Source: a virus
Virus record (IMG/VR): IMGVR_UViG_3300009438_000024
Span: 1-24,327 of that record
DNA: 24,327 bases
Direction: 5' to 3' (one strand)
The notes below the pieces were generated by a model, which had not been told where the DNA came from, searched no databases, and was given only the letters and a program-made list of their open reading frames with translations. A program made the position numbers and the translations under genes. Shown here one piece after another: positions 1 through 7,625 of the stretch (positions are counted from its first letter, which is position 1; each line of letters opens with the position of its first letter).

Positions 1-15
1 AAAAAAATAAAAGTT

Positions 16-786
16 ATGAAATTATCTGCTGAAAAGATCCAATCAAATTGGATTGAATTTAACACTAACATTGAAACATATATTACTGGAGATCGTAAAC
101 AACGTTTACTTGATTTCTATAGTAAGTATGAAGACCGTATTATTCTAATGCCAGCGGCACATAAGAAAGAATATCATTCAGCATTCCCAGGTGGGTATGT
201 AGATCACGTTAATAGAGTTGTAAAAGCAGCTTTGTCCATGTCCGCTGTATGGGAGGGGTTTGGTTGTGATATGACGACATTTACCCAGGAAGAATTGGTA
301 TTTTCGGCGATCAACCATGACCTAGGTAAAATGGGGTCTGATACTGAAGAAGCATATATACCTCAGACAGATAATTGGAGACGTGATAAATTAGGTGAAG
401 ATTATATGTTTAATAAAGCATTATCATTTGCAGCTGTTCCAGATCGTGGATTATTTCTACTTCAGCAACATGATATTAAATATACTTTTAACGAGATGGT
501 TGCAATCCAAACACATGATGGTTTGTATGACTCAGCAAATGATAAATATTTAAAATCATTTATGCCAGAACAGAAACCTCGCACATCACTCCCATTCATT
601 TTACATCAGGCTGACATGATGGCTGCGCGTATTGAATTTGAGATTGAATGGTTACCAAAGTTCTCTAAGAATAGCGTGGATACCACAAAAAAGAATTATA
701 CATTGAATAATAATAAGAGTACCAAAAGCAAAGCCTTAACTGGCTTATCTAGCCCAGGGCTTAAAAATATGTTAGACAGTTTATGA
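16..786 (+). CDS. HD-domain phosphohydrolase
   Basis: This 256-residue protein carries the spaced metal-binding set of the HD superfamily: H64 in a YVDHVNRV segment, the H101-D102 doublet in INHDLGKMG, H167 in QTHDG, and D200 in LHQADMMAARIE. Such proteins hydrolyse phosphate esters, often nucleotides or nucleic-acid ends; the substrate here cannot be read from sequence. The C-terminal 40 residues are polar (Asn/Lys/Ser/Thr-rich) and end in a short hydrophobic LKNMLDSL segment, possibly a partner-binding tail. No Shine-Dalgarno site precedes the ATG, only an A-rich stretch. Its stop overlaps the next start as ATGA. Arginine is mostly CGN here, whereas downstream structural genes use mostly AGA, so codon use differs from its neighbours. 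In T4-like phages, genes of this kind usually belong to nucleotide or DNA metabolism expressed before the virion genes. The HD call is secure; the biochemical role is not. Confidence 0.85.
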   Translation: MKLSAEKIQSNWIEFNTNIETYITGDRKQRLLDFYSKYEDRIILMPAAHKKEYHSAFPGGYVDHVNRVVKAALSMSAVWEGFGCDMTTFTQEELVFSAINHDLGKMGSDTEEAYIPQTDNWRRDKLGEDYMFNKALSFAAVPDRGLFLLQQHDIKYTFNEMVAIQTHDGLYDSANDKYLKSFMPEQKPRTSLPFILHQADMMAARIEFEIEWLPKFSKNSVDTTKKNYTLNNNKSTKSKALTGLSSPGLKNMLDSL

Positions 787-1079
787 TATTACAAATAATT
801 TCAATAGTATTAGGTTTATTAGTCGTGATCTTAGGATTTACGACTTTTAATCTTTTACGTAAAACAGAAAAATTAGAAGATATTATTATTGATCAAAACA
901 AATATATTGATGAGTTCAACACACAAATAGATTATGCAGATAATCGTCTTAAAAAAATAGACCAAAAAGGTATATTTGAAGGAGATGATGAAATTGGTTG
1001 GTTTTTTTCACAAATAAAGGTTATACAAGAAAGTATATCTAAATTTAAAACCAATACTACCATTAATGGAACCAATTAA
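783..1079 (+). CDS. Small membrane-anchored coiled-coil protein, unknown function
   Basis: The product is 98 residues. Residues 3 to about 25 are uninterrupted hydrophobic (ILQIISIVLGLLVVILGF), a single N-terminal membrane segment with no obvious cleavage site. It is followed by a charged, heptad-like stretch (about 28-60) that could form a coiled coil, then an acidic FEGDDEIGWFFSQIK segment. Its ATG overlaps the stop of the HD gene as ATGA, and its own end overlaps the sigma-factor start by 14 bases, so it is probably co-translated with both. I do not recognise a functional family. A topology with a short anchor and a cytoplasmic coil is inferred. It is counted as real because of the tight overlaps and plausible composition. 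Confidence 0.7.
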   Translation: MILQIISIVLGLLVVILGFTTFNLLRKTEKLEDIIIDQNKYIDEFNTQIDYADNRLKKIDQKGIFEGDDEIGWFFSQIKVIQESISKFKTNTTINGTN

Positions 1080-1779
1080 AAAAAAGAGAAAACCAAAAAG
1101 CAAAAATTACTTTACCCAAGATACTGAAAATGCCATTGTAAGATATAATAATGAACCAGATCCTGAAATTCGAAGTAAAATATATGAATCAGAGATCCAT
1201 TATGCATTTTTTAAACTAACTCAGAATATTATTCACACATTTAAATTCTACCATACTGAGGTTGAGAATTTAGAACATTTACAACATGAAATAATTACTT
1301 TTTGTTTATCTAAATTTCACTTATTTGACCCAACAAGAGGGGCTAAAGCTTACTCCTATTTTGGTACTATAGTAAAACGTTGGTTAATTTTATATAATAC
1401 TAAAAATTATAGTAAAAAAATTAAAAAGATAGATGTAGATATATTAACTAAAGAGACTTCAAATCACACTTACAGTATGAGTGATGATCCCCAAAATACA
1501 GAATTAAGTAAATATATAGATTTATTTGTTGATCATGTTACATTAAATATTTATGATTTATTTCCAAAGAAAAATGATGCTAAAATAGCAGATGCCATAT
1601 TAGAGTTATTTAGAAATAGGGAAAATATAGAAATATTTAATAAAAAGGCACTTTATATCTACATAAGAGAGATGGTAGATGTAAAAACCCCTAAAATAAC
1701 TAAAATAGCTGACAAGCTTTATGGTATATTTAAATCACAATATATATTCTTTTTAGAAAACGGTCACGCTAAATTCTAA
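1066..1779 (+). CDS. gp55-like late RNA polymerase sigma factor
   Basis: This 237-residue protein starts with a basic Lys/Arg-rich tail and then an all-helical region resembling T4-type gp55 late sigma factors and sigma region 2: an N-terminal helix with NEPDPEIRSKIYE, then IIHTFKFYH, a helix around LQHEIITFCLSKFHLFDP, and the TRGAKAYSYFGTIVKRWLI segment (residues about 85-105), which matches the conserved -10 recognition stretch FDP-x-x-G-x-x-AYSYF in these proteins. There is no clear region 4, as in gp55. In T4, gp55 directs host RNA polymerase to TATAAATA late promoters with the sliding clamp. The C-terminus (IFFLENGHAKF) does not obviously match the T4 clamp-binding motif. The start at 1066 overlaps the preceding gene. 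A run of eight A bases near the start (1078-1085) is a weak spot for sequencing error. It probably reads the promoter motif repeated downstream in this window. Confidence 0.78.
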   Translation: MEPIKKKRKPKSKNYFTQDTENAIVRYNNEPDPEIRSKIYESEIHYAFFKLTQNIIHTFKFYHTEVENLEHLQHEIITFCLSKFHLFDPTRGAKAYSYFGTIVKRWLILYNTKNYSKKIKKIDVDILTKETSNHTYSMSDDPQNTELSKYIDLFVDHVTLNIYDLFPKKNDAKIADAILELFRNRENIEIFNKKALYIYIREMVDVKTPKITKIADKLYGIFKSQYIFFLENGHAKF

Positions 1780-1793
1780 ATCCTTCTTATATC

Positions 1794-1804
1794 CATATTT
1801 ATAA
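1794..1804 (+). promoter_or_regulatory. Candidate late promoter (CATATTTATAA)
   Basis: CATATTTATAA lies in the 37-base gap between the sigma gene and the next start at 1817. The core TATTTATA spans 1796-1803. The same element recurs in every other substantial intergenic gap of the window. With T4 late spacing the transcript would start near 1809, leaving a leader of about 8 bases with no Shine-Dalgarno site. It would drive the spike block 1817-4956. Confidence 0.65.
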
Positions 1805-1816
1805 TAAAATAACATT

Positions 1817-2173
1817 ATGGCTTTAGACAACATAGTATTTGGTAATAAAAAATTTTCTGACATACTCAGTGAAATTTATGACAACCAAAATAAAAAATCA
1901 TCTCAAATCTCAGGTTTAATTTCAGAATTAAAACCACTTATAAATGATATAGGGGATGCAACTCTTATAGTGCCACTTATAAAAGAATATTTAGAAATTG
2001 GCGTTCGTAACGATGAACAATTAATTAAAATGTCGACTATAATACAACGCGCGCTCAACAATAGTTCTAGTGAAGATGCACTAGGTATAACGGAAGAAGA
2101 AAAACAACAATTAATGAAGGAGATTGAAAATCTAAATAATAACTTCGAGGAAACTAAAGATGGCAGTAAATAA
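1817..2173 (+). CDS. Conserved small phage protein, unknown function, next to the spike gene
   Basis: The 118-residue product is hydrophilic and helical, with no membrane segment. It starts MALDNIVFGNKKFSDILSEI, and has a central hydrophobic helix region (ELKPLINDIGDATLIVPLIKEYLEIG) and a C-terminal acidic coil (EEEKQQLMKEIENLNNNFEE). From memory it resembles small proteins next to baseplate genes in uncultured marine T4-like phages, but I cannot name a function. It is first in the block behind the promoter at 1794-1804, and its last 14 bases overlap the spike gene start, suggesting coupled translation. A tail-assembly or adaptor role is inferred from position only. There is no similarity to PAAR tip proteins or to gp53 that I can see. 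Confidence 0.8.
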   Translation: MALDNIVFGNKKFSDILSEIYDNQNKKSSQISGLISELKPLINDIGDATLIVPLIKEYLEIGVRNDEQLIKMSTIIQRALNNSSSEDALGITEEEKQQLMKEIENLNNNFEETKDGSK

Positions 2174-3488
2174 AACTGGAATATCTAGATTATTTCAAGT
2201 ATCATCTAATACTAATTCAAGTATGGGTGGGACTACTGGTGAAGTCCCACAAATTGGAGAATTTATAGTTGCTAGAGTTACAGATATTAATCTTAATTCT
2301 AATTCCGATTTATTTACAAAAACAGGTCAATGGTCAGGAATAGGTACAATTAACTTTTCTGAAGTCAAAACCCCAGGTTCTACAAGTGTAGATAATGCTA
2401 CCCTCCAACTTGCTACCCCCTTATTCCCTAATTTAAAAAATTATCCCTTAGTTAACGAGTATGTGCTTATTGTAAAGGGACCATCAAATATAAACCCTGA
2501 TATAGGATCAGAATTAAAGAATTTTTATGTAAGTATTACTTCATTATGGAATAGCCAACATATGAATGCTGTACCCATAAGTTTAAATAATGATAGTAAC
2601 CTTTCCCCATCTTTAAATAAATCATATACCTCTATAGAAACAGGAAATGTAAATAGACCTACAACACAAAAACAAAGCCTAGATTTAAATGGTAATAGTG
2701 GTGGTACTTTTGAAGAAAAAGGAGATATTCATCCTATTTTACCTTTTGCTGGTGATAATATACTTGAAGGTAGATTTGGTAATAGTATTAGGTTAGGTAA
2801 TACATCTAAAGCTGGAGGTACTATAACAAACAATTGGTCCCGGGGTAGTAATACTGAGAATGGAGATCCAATTACTATTATAAAAAATGGTCAACCAACA
2901 AGTGGCTCATCAGAAGGTTATTTACCAATTACTGAAGATATAAATAACGACCCTACGTCTATATATTTAACTTCTACTCAAAATATCCCATTTGATATAG
3001 CTGTTGCTACAACACGTGAAGGCGAAGGTTCAACAATACCATATTCAAACATAATTTCTCCAGTTCCTAAATCACCTAAATTATATAATGACCCTCAGAT
3101 AATATTAAATTCTGGTAGATTATTATTTAATACCCATACAGATAATATATTATTTTCATCACAAAAGTCTATTGTATTAACATCAATTGAAGATTTGGGT
3201 ATACAATCTCAAACTAAAAATGTAAATATTATATCTGATAAAGGTGTAGTATCTCTAGGTAAACAAAATGCATCTGAATCCGTAATTTTAGGTGATACCT
3301 TTATAAATGATTTTACAGCATTAATAGATAACTTAAAGACTTTATGTAGTGCTTTAGGTAAAGAAGGTTCTCTTCCTATTGCTTCATCTTTAGCCAATAT
3401 TCTTAGTCAATCTGGGGGTGTATTAGATAATATATCTAACAGGGCACAAGCAGGTGATTATAAATCTAAAAAAGTAAAAACTACCTAA
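2160..3488 (+). CDS. gp5-like baseplate central spike protein (OB-fold plus beta-helix)
   Basis: This 442-residue protein has the layout of a contractile-tail central spike. Residues about 30-125 form a likely OB-fold (IGEFIVARVTDI ... LFPNLKNYPLVNEYVLIVKGPS), the region that sits on the tail hub. The middle holds a conserved phage segment (GDNILEGRFGNSIRLGNT, then ITIIKNGQ and SIYLTSTQNIPF). The C-terminal part, residues about 310-385, alternates short beta-strand repeats (ILFSSQKSIVLTSIEDLGI, VVSLGKQNASESVILGD) as in gp5/VgrG beta-helices, followed by a helical tail. No lysozyme domain lies between OB-fold and helix, unlike T4 gp5. It should form the trimeric spike that pierces the outer membrane on sheath contraction. 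Its start overlaps the previous gene by 14 bases; a weak GAGG lies about ten bases upstream. Confidence 0.8.
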   Translation: MAVNKTGISRLFQVSSNTNSSMGGTTGEVPQIGEFIVARVTDINLNSNSDLFTKTGQWSGIGTINFSEVKTPGSTSVDNATLQLATPLFPNLKNYPLVNEYVLIVKGPSNINPDIGSELKNFYVSITSLWNSQHMNAVPISLNNDSNLSPSLNKSYTSIETGNVNRPTTQKQSLDLNGNSGGTFEEKGDIHPILPFAGDNILEGRFGNSIRLGNTSKAGGTITNNWSRGSNTENGDPITIIKNGQPTSGSSEGYLPITEDINNDPTSIYLTSTQNIPFDIAVATTREGEGSTIPYSNIISPVPKSPKLYNDPQIILNSGRLLFNTHTDNILFSSQKSIVLTSIEDLGIQSQTKNVNIISDKGVVSLGKQNASESVILGDTFINDFTALIDNLKTLCSALGKEGSLPIASSLANILSQSGGVLDNISNRAQAGDYKSKKVKTT

Positions 3489-3489
3489 T

Positions 3490-4956
3490 ATGATAGATTC
3501 AAAAATATTAATAGATCTAGGTAAACAATTTTTACAAACACCTAAAGGTTTAGAAATTATAGCTAAAGCTGAGGGGGTACAGGGGGGTATTGAAGATTTT
3601 AAAGCAACAAAAGAAATTCTTGAAAAATACAAACCTGTTATCACTACTTTTTCTACTAAAGGAAGATTGTACAGTGAGCAAACAAGTGAACCTATTCAAG
3701 GAGTTGAAGTACAACCTCTCCTTGCTTTATTTCCTATGAAGCTAGTAACTAAAACTAGAAAAATTAAAGTTGACGACCCTAATGGTAAAATAAATAGAAT
3801 AACTGGTAAACCTAAACAAATAAAAAAAGAGGAAGAATACAAAGAATATGTATATGATAAAGATGGTAATAAAGACATAAAAACTGATGAAAATGGAGAA
3901 TATGAGATTAGGTTTGGAACAGTAACAATCGAAGCCTTACCTGAATTAGCTATATTAGAACCAATAGTTCTTTATAAAAAAGACCAATATGCCCCTGATA
4001 AACAATCTTTAATAACCCTTGCGGGTGAAGTACCACAAGTTCTACCTATAAAAAAATTAATTGATATAGATGAAGAATCTGAAAGGCGAGCAGACCAGGT
4101 AAAAAATGAAATGAATAAGCTAGCTGAAACCGCTGCCCTTATAGGTTTAGGAGCGGCCCAAATAGCTATAATCACAATAAAAGCCCAGATATTATCATTT
4201 GCTGCGGTAGCCCAAAACAAATTATTTCCTTTAGCTATATCTTTAATGGTTGTGTTTGGTATTACCAAATTAGAAAAAGAAGAACAAGAAAGGGCGGTAT
4301 GCCCTAATAATGAGCTTTTAAGAGAACTTATAAAACGAAGAAATTCTATAGTTAAACAAATAAACCAAATGTGGGTAGTAATAGCAGCTAATACAGCAAT
4401 AGCAGCTTTATTTCTTTATCTATCAGTCCAATTAAAGGGTGTAAAAAGTAGTATTTCCGCAATAGGTTTCCCAGTTGCCACACCCCCAGGTGTAGGTGTA
4501 CCTTATTCTTTAATAGCAAAATTAGAAGATGTTAAAGAGTTACTTAAAGATTTAGTTGATATATCTGAAGATTTAAAAAAGGCATTACTTATATCCCTTA
4601 TATTTTTAGTTATATCCCTAATAATAATATTAAGATACTTAAAACGTATTGATGAACTAATAGAAAATTGTGGAGGTGATATACCTATGGAACAAATAAA
4701 TGCTGAGCTTTTAGCAATACAAGCTAACTCACAAGAACAGGGTAACTCAATATTAGCTAATGTAAATGGTTTTGAACTATCTGTAATAAAAGAGGAAAAA
4801 TTTAAAGTCGGGGATCAATATAGAAGAAGAGCAATAGCTAAAAATTCAGGAGGAATTACAATATTACAAGGAGAACCTTCTTTTAGTGCTGAAGATCAAA
4901 TATTACTAGATGAACTATCATTTTATATAATACAAAACAATTTAAAAGCAGATTAA
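3490..4956 (+). CDS. Virion-associated protein with Ig/CarboxypepD_reg-like domain and hydrophobic helices
   Basis: The 488-residue product has three parts. Residues about 51-160 look like a carboxypeptidase-regulatory/transthyretin-type beta domain: KGRLYSEQTSEPIQGVEV, a Lys-rich insertion, then TDENGEYEIRFG. Residues 194-210 are charged and helical, leading into an Ala/Ile-rich stretch (213-258) with two possible membrane-crossing helices, a third at 294-314 (MWVVIAANTAIAALFLYL), a Gly/Pro loop, and a strongly hydrophobic fourth at 364-384 (ALLISLIFLVISLIIILRYL). The C-terminus is a mixed soluble tail. It begins one base after the spike gene stop and ends 18 bases before the next gene. A virion protein with membrane-type helices beside the spike could be ejected to line a DNA channel, or act as a short tape measure. 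Neither is shown. Neighbouring structural proteins lack comparable hydrophobic segments. Confidence 0.75.
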   Translation: MIDSKILIDLGKQFLQTPKGLEIIAKAEGVQGGIEDFKATKEILEKYKPVITTFSTKGRLYSEQTSEPIQGVEVQPLLALFPMKLVTKTRKIKVDDPNGKINRITGKPKQIKKEEEYKEYVYDKDGNKDIKTDENGEYEIRFGTVTIEALPELAILEPIVLYKKDQYAPDKQSLITLAGEVPQVLPIKKLIDIDEESERRADQVKNEMNKLAETAALIGLGAAQIAIITIKAQILSFAAVAQNKLFPLAISLMVVFGITKLEKEEQERAVCPNNELLRELIKRRNSIVKQINQMWVVIAANTAIAALFLYLSVQLKGVKSSISAIGFPVATPPGVGVPYSLIAKLEDVKELLKDLVDISEDLKKALLISLIFLVISLIIILRYLKRIDELIENCGGDIPMEQINAELLAIQANSQEQGNSILANVNGFELSVIKEEKFKVGDQYRRRAIAKNSGGITILQGEPSFSAEDQILLDELSFYIIQNNLKAD

Positions 4957-4960
4957 TTTA

Positions 4961-4970
4961 ATATTTATAA
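4961..4970 (+). promoter_or_regulatory. Candidate late promoter (ATATTTATAA), leaderless spacing
   Basis: ATATTTATAA, core TATTTATA at 4962-4969, fills most of the 18-base gap before the ATG at 4975. Only five bases separate the core from the ATG, so a T4-like start site falls on the A of the start codon, giving a leaderless transcript. It would drive the wedge operon 4975-15315, in which all later gaps are at most eight bases. Confidence 0.65.
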
Positions 4971-4974
4971 CTAT

Positions 4975-5373
4975 ATGAAACTAAGTCAATTAAAAACAAT
5001 CGTAAAGGAAGCCGTAAAGGAAGCAATCCAAGAAGAAATGAAAGATATTCTTATGGAAGCTGTACGTGCCCCTAGACAAACAGTTGTCGAAAGAATTACA
5101 GCAACTCCTTCAACAGGTATAGGAACACCTAGCCCAACTAACCCAATCATGCAACAACCTATGTCAGATGATAAAAGAATGGAAATGAAGGAAAATATAC
5201 AAGGTATTTTAGGTAGTATGATGCCTGATGCTAATGGTACTATAAGTGCAAATACAAATACGATGCCATTACAAATGAATGGTAATATGGATACAACTAG
5301 CCCAAATGGACAATTACCTCAAGGTGAGGTAGATATGAGCCAAATAATGGGTTTAATGAAAGGTAAAATATAA
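4975..5373 (+). CDS. Small helical protein with disordered tail, unknown function
   Basis: The 132-residue product opens with an amphipathic, charged helix (MKLSQLKTIVKEAVKEAIQE, then EMKDILMEAVR). A Pro/Thr-rich linker with TPSTGIGTPSPTNP follows, a short helix (KRMEMKENIQGILGSMMPD), an Asn/Met-rich low-complexity stretch, and a final helix (DMSQIMGLMKGKI). It is methionine-rich (including MMPD, NTMPLQMN and IMGLMKG). It is the first gene of the wedge operon and lies one base before gp25. Similar short proteins with an N-terminal VKEAVKEAI helix occur, from memory, near baseplate genes of marine phages, without known function. A flexible adaptor or chaperone used in baseplate assembly is plausible, but that is inference. 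Confidence 0.75.
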   Translation: MKLSQLKTIVKEAVKEAIQEEMKDILMEAVRAPRQTVVERITATPSTGIGTPSPTNPIMQQPMSDDKRMEMKENIQGILGSMMPDANGTISANTNTMPLQMNGNMDTTSPNGQLPQGEVDMSQIMGLMKGKI

Positions 5374-5374
5374 T

Positions 5375-5782
5375 ATGGCATTTAGAGCACCCAACCAGTT
5401 TGTTAATGACTTAAGCCCAGCAGTGGGTATTGGAGTAAATCTCCCATTCAATGAAGGTGGTGTGTTCACTCCTAATTACCAAACAGCAGAAGCAATTAAA
5501 AATAATTTAATTAATTACTTTTTAACTAATCCAGGTGAAAGACCTGGAAATCCTACATTTGGTGGGGGGTTAAGAAGATTTATATTTACCCAAATAAGTG
5601 AAGGTAATTTAGATTTTTTAAGAGAAGATGTAGAAACTAAACTTAAAAGAGAATTTCCTCTAGTAAACGTTCAAGAATTAAATGTTTTATCTAACCCAGA
5701 CAATAACGAAGTAACAGTACAAATATATTATAATGTTATAAATACTGCTATTGAAGATACTTTAAATTTAAATTTTAACTAA
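5375..5782 (+). CDS. 25: Baseplate wedge protein gp25 (GPW/gp25 family)
   Basis: At 135 residues it matches the usual length of gp25 (T4 gp25 is about 132). The diagnostic segment is TNPGERPGNPTFGGGLRRFIF at residues about 50-70: the GER turn followed by a FG-x-x-L strand-helix is the core of the GPW_gp25 family. Before it is the helix AEAIKNNLINYFL, and the C-terminus holds alternating strands (VNVQELNVLSNPDNNEVTVQIYYNVI). In contractile tails gp25 contacts gp6 and the first sheath ring, so it passes the baseplate signal to the sheath. It shares its last base with the gp6 start (TAATG), and this gp25-gp6 order is the common wedge arrangement. No Shine-Dalgarno site is visible. Confidence 0.93.
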   Translation: MAFRAPNQFVNDLSPAVGIGVNLPFNEGGVFTPNYQTAEAIKNNLINYFLTNPGERPGNPTFGGGLRRFIFTQISEGNLDFLREDVETKLKREFPLVNVQELNVLSNPDNNEVTVQIYYNVINTAIEDTLNLNFN

Positions 5783-7623
5783 TGGCTGTAAGAAAAGACA
5801 TAAAATACGTAAACAAAGAATTTACAGAATTAAGGAATCAGCTAATTAACTATTCACAAACTTACTTCCCAACTACTTATACCGATTTTTCTAACACATC
5901 CCCTGGGATGATGTTTATAGAACAAGCAGCATATGTAGGTGATGTATTATCCTTCTATTTAGATAATCAAATACAAGAAAACTTTTTACAATATTCTAGA
6001 CAACAAAGTAATATATTTGATATGGCTTATATGTATGGTTATAAACCTAAAGTTACAGGTTTATCAAATACTATATTAGATATATACCAACAAGTCCCTG
6101 CTAAATTAGTTAATAACGAATATGTTCCAGACTATGATTATGCTTTATATGTAGATTCTAACACATCAATATCAACAACCTCAGCAACCCCTGTAACGTT
6201 TACTCTTGATAATCCAATTGACTTTACAGTATCTAATTCTTTAGATCCAACTAATGTTTCAGTTGCTCAATTATCAGGTGGTAACCCCTCATTTTACCTA
6301 TTAAAAAAATCAAGAAATGTATTTTCAGGTAAAATTAATACAACATCATTTTCTGTAGGAAACCCACAAGCTTTCCTTACAATAGAAATTGATCAACCTA
6401 ACATAGCAGGTATAGTTGATATAGTAGATTCAGATGGTAATAAATGGTATGAGGTTGATTATTTAGGTCAAGATTTAGTATTTGATGGTATAAAAAACAC
6501 AAATGTTAATGACCCTAATACTTATTTAGATAGTGACACACCTTATTTATTACAAACTAAAGCTGTAGAAACTAGATTTGCAACTCGATTCTTAAGTAAT
6601 ACTCTTCTTCAACTTCAATTTGGTGTTGGTAACCCCAATAGTACAACTGAAGAAATTATACCAAATTCAATGAATGTTGGTTTAGGTTTACCTTTTGAAC
6701 AAAACAAATTAACAGCAGCTTATAGTCCTACAAATTTTGTATTTACAAATACTTATGGTATTGCCCCTTCAAATACAAGTTTGACAGTAAGATACTATAC
6801 AGGTGGGGGTGTTCAATCTAACGTGCTATCTAACACTATTACTAATATTAATACTTCAAATATAAAATTTATAAAAGGGGGGCTTAATCCTAGTTTAGCA
6901 CAGTATGTATTTGATTCTATAGCATCTAATAACCCACAAGCAGCCTCAGGAGGTCAAGATGGAGATTCAATAGAAGAAATAAGACAAAACAGTATATCTA
7001 ATTTCTCAACACAGTTAAGAAACGTAACAGCTAATGATTATTTAGTAAGAGCTTTAAGTATGCCTTCTAAATATGGTAGGATATCAAAAGCATGGACTCA
7101 AAAACCAAATGCTGATGAAGCTAATACAACTTTAGATCTTTATGTATTAACACAAGATAACCAAAAGAATTTAAATATTGCTTCTAATACTTTAAAACAA
7201 AATGTTAGAACATATCTTAATGAATATAAAATGATTGGTGATACTATTAATATTAAAGATGCTTTTATTATTAATTTTGGTGTAAATTTTGAAATTATTA
7301 CTTACCCTAATTTTAATAATAATGAAGTACTTGAAAGATGTATAACATCACTTCAAACATATTTTAATATTGATAGGTGGCAAATAAACCAACCTATAAT
7401 AATACCTGATTTATTTGTAATATTAGACAGATTAGAGGGGGTACAAACTGTTAAATCTATTGTAACATATAATATAGCAGGATCAAATAAAGGATATTCA
7501 GAATGGGCTTATGATATGTCCGGAGCTAATCAAAATGGGACAATATTCCCATCATTAGATCCTAGCATTTTTGAATTAAAATACCCAAATACAGATATTA
7601 AAGGAAAAGTAGTAAATTTATAA
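5782..7623 (+). CDS. 6: Baseplate wedge protein gp6 (baseplate J-like)
   Basis: This 613-residue protein is close in size to T4 gp6 (about 660). The N-terminal 110 residues carry the typical gp6/J signature: a helix VNKEFTELRNQLINYSQTYF, then SNTSPGMMFIEQAAYVGDVL, and the helical SFYLDNQIQENFLQYSRQQ. The centre is beta-rich (residues about 110-350). The segment IEEIRQNSISNFSTQLRNVTANDYLVRAL (about 394-424) followed by PSKYGRISKAWTQ is the conserved baseplate J core, and the C-terminus ends in the usual small alpha/beta domains with LEGVQTVKSI. gp6 forms the ring that joins wedges and drives baseplate rearrangement. It shares one base with gp25 and ends two bases before the next gene. Arginine is almost entirely AGA. 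Confidence 0.92.
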   Translation: MAVRKDIKYVNKEFTELRNQLINYSQTYFPTTYTDFSNTSPGMMFIEQAAYVGDVLSFYLDNQIQENFLQYSRQQSNIFDMAYMYGYKPKVTGLSNTILDIYQQVPAKLVNNEYVPDYDYALYVDSNTSISTTSATPVTFTLDNPIDFTVSNSLDPTNVSVAQLSGGNPSFYLLKKSRNVFSGKINTTSFSVGNPQAFLTIEIDQPNIAGIVDIVDSDGNKWYEVDYLGQDLVFDGIKNTNVNDPNTYLDSDTPYLLQTKAVETRFATRFLSNTLLQLQFGVGNPNSTTEEIIPNSMNVGLGLPFEQNKLTAAYSPTNFVFTNTYGIAPSNTSLTVRYYTGGGVQSNVLSNTITNINTSNIKFIKGGLNPSLAQYVFDSIASNNPQAASGGQDGDSIEEIRQNSISNFSTQLRNVTANDYLVRALSMPSKYGRISKAWTQKPNADEANTTLDLYVLTQDNQKNLNIASNTLKQNVRTYLNEYKMIGDTINIKDAFIINFGVNFEIITYPNFNNNEVLERCITSLQTYFNIDRWQINQPIIIPDLFVILDRLEGVQTVKSIVTYNIAGSNKGYSEWAYDMSGANQNGTIFPSLDPSIFELKYPNTDIKGKVVNL

Positions 7624-7625
7624 TT

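Noticed and set aside
1066-1090. A run of eight A bases (1078-1085) as a programmed frameshift joining the 98-residue protein to the sigma factor
   Set aside because: The stop codon of the upstream frame (1077-1079) begins before the run, so slippage there would come too late, and the sigma gene has its own ATG at 1066.
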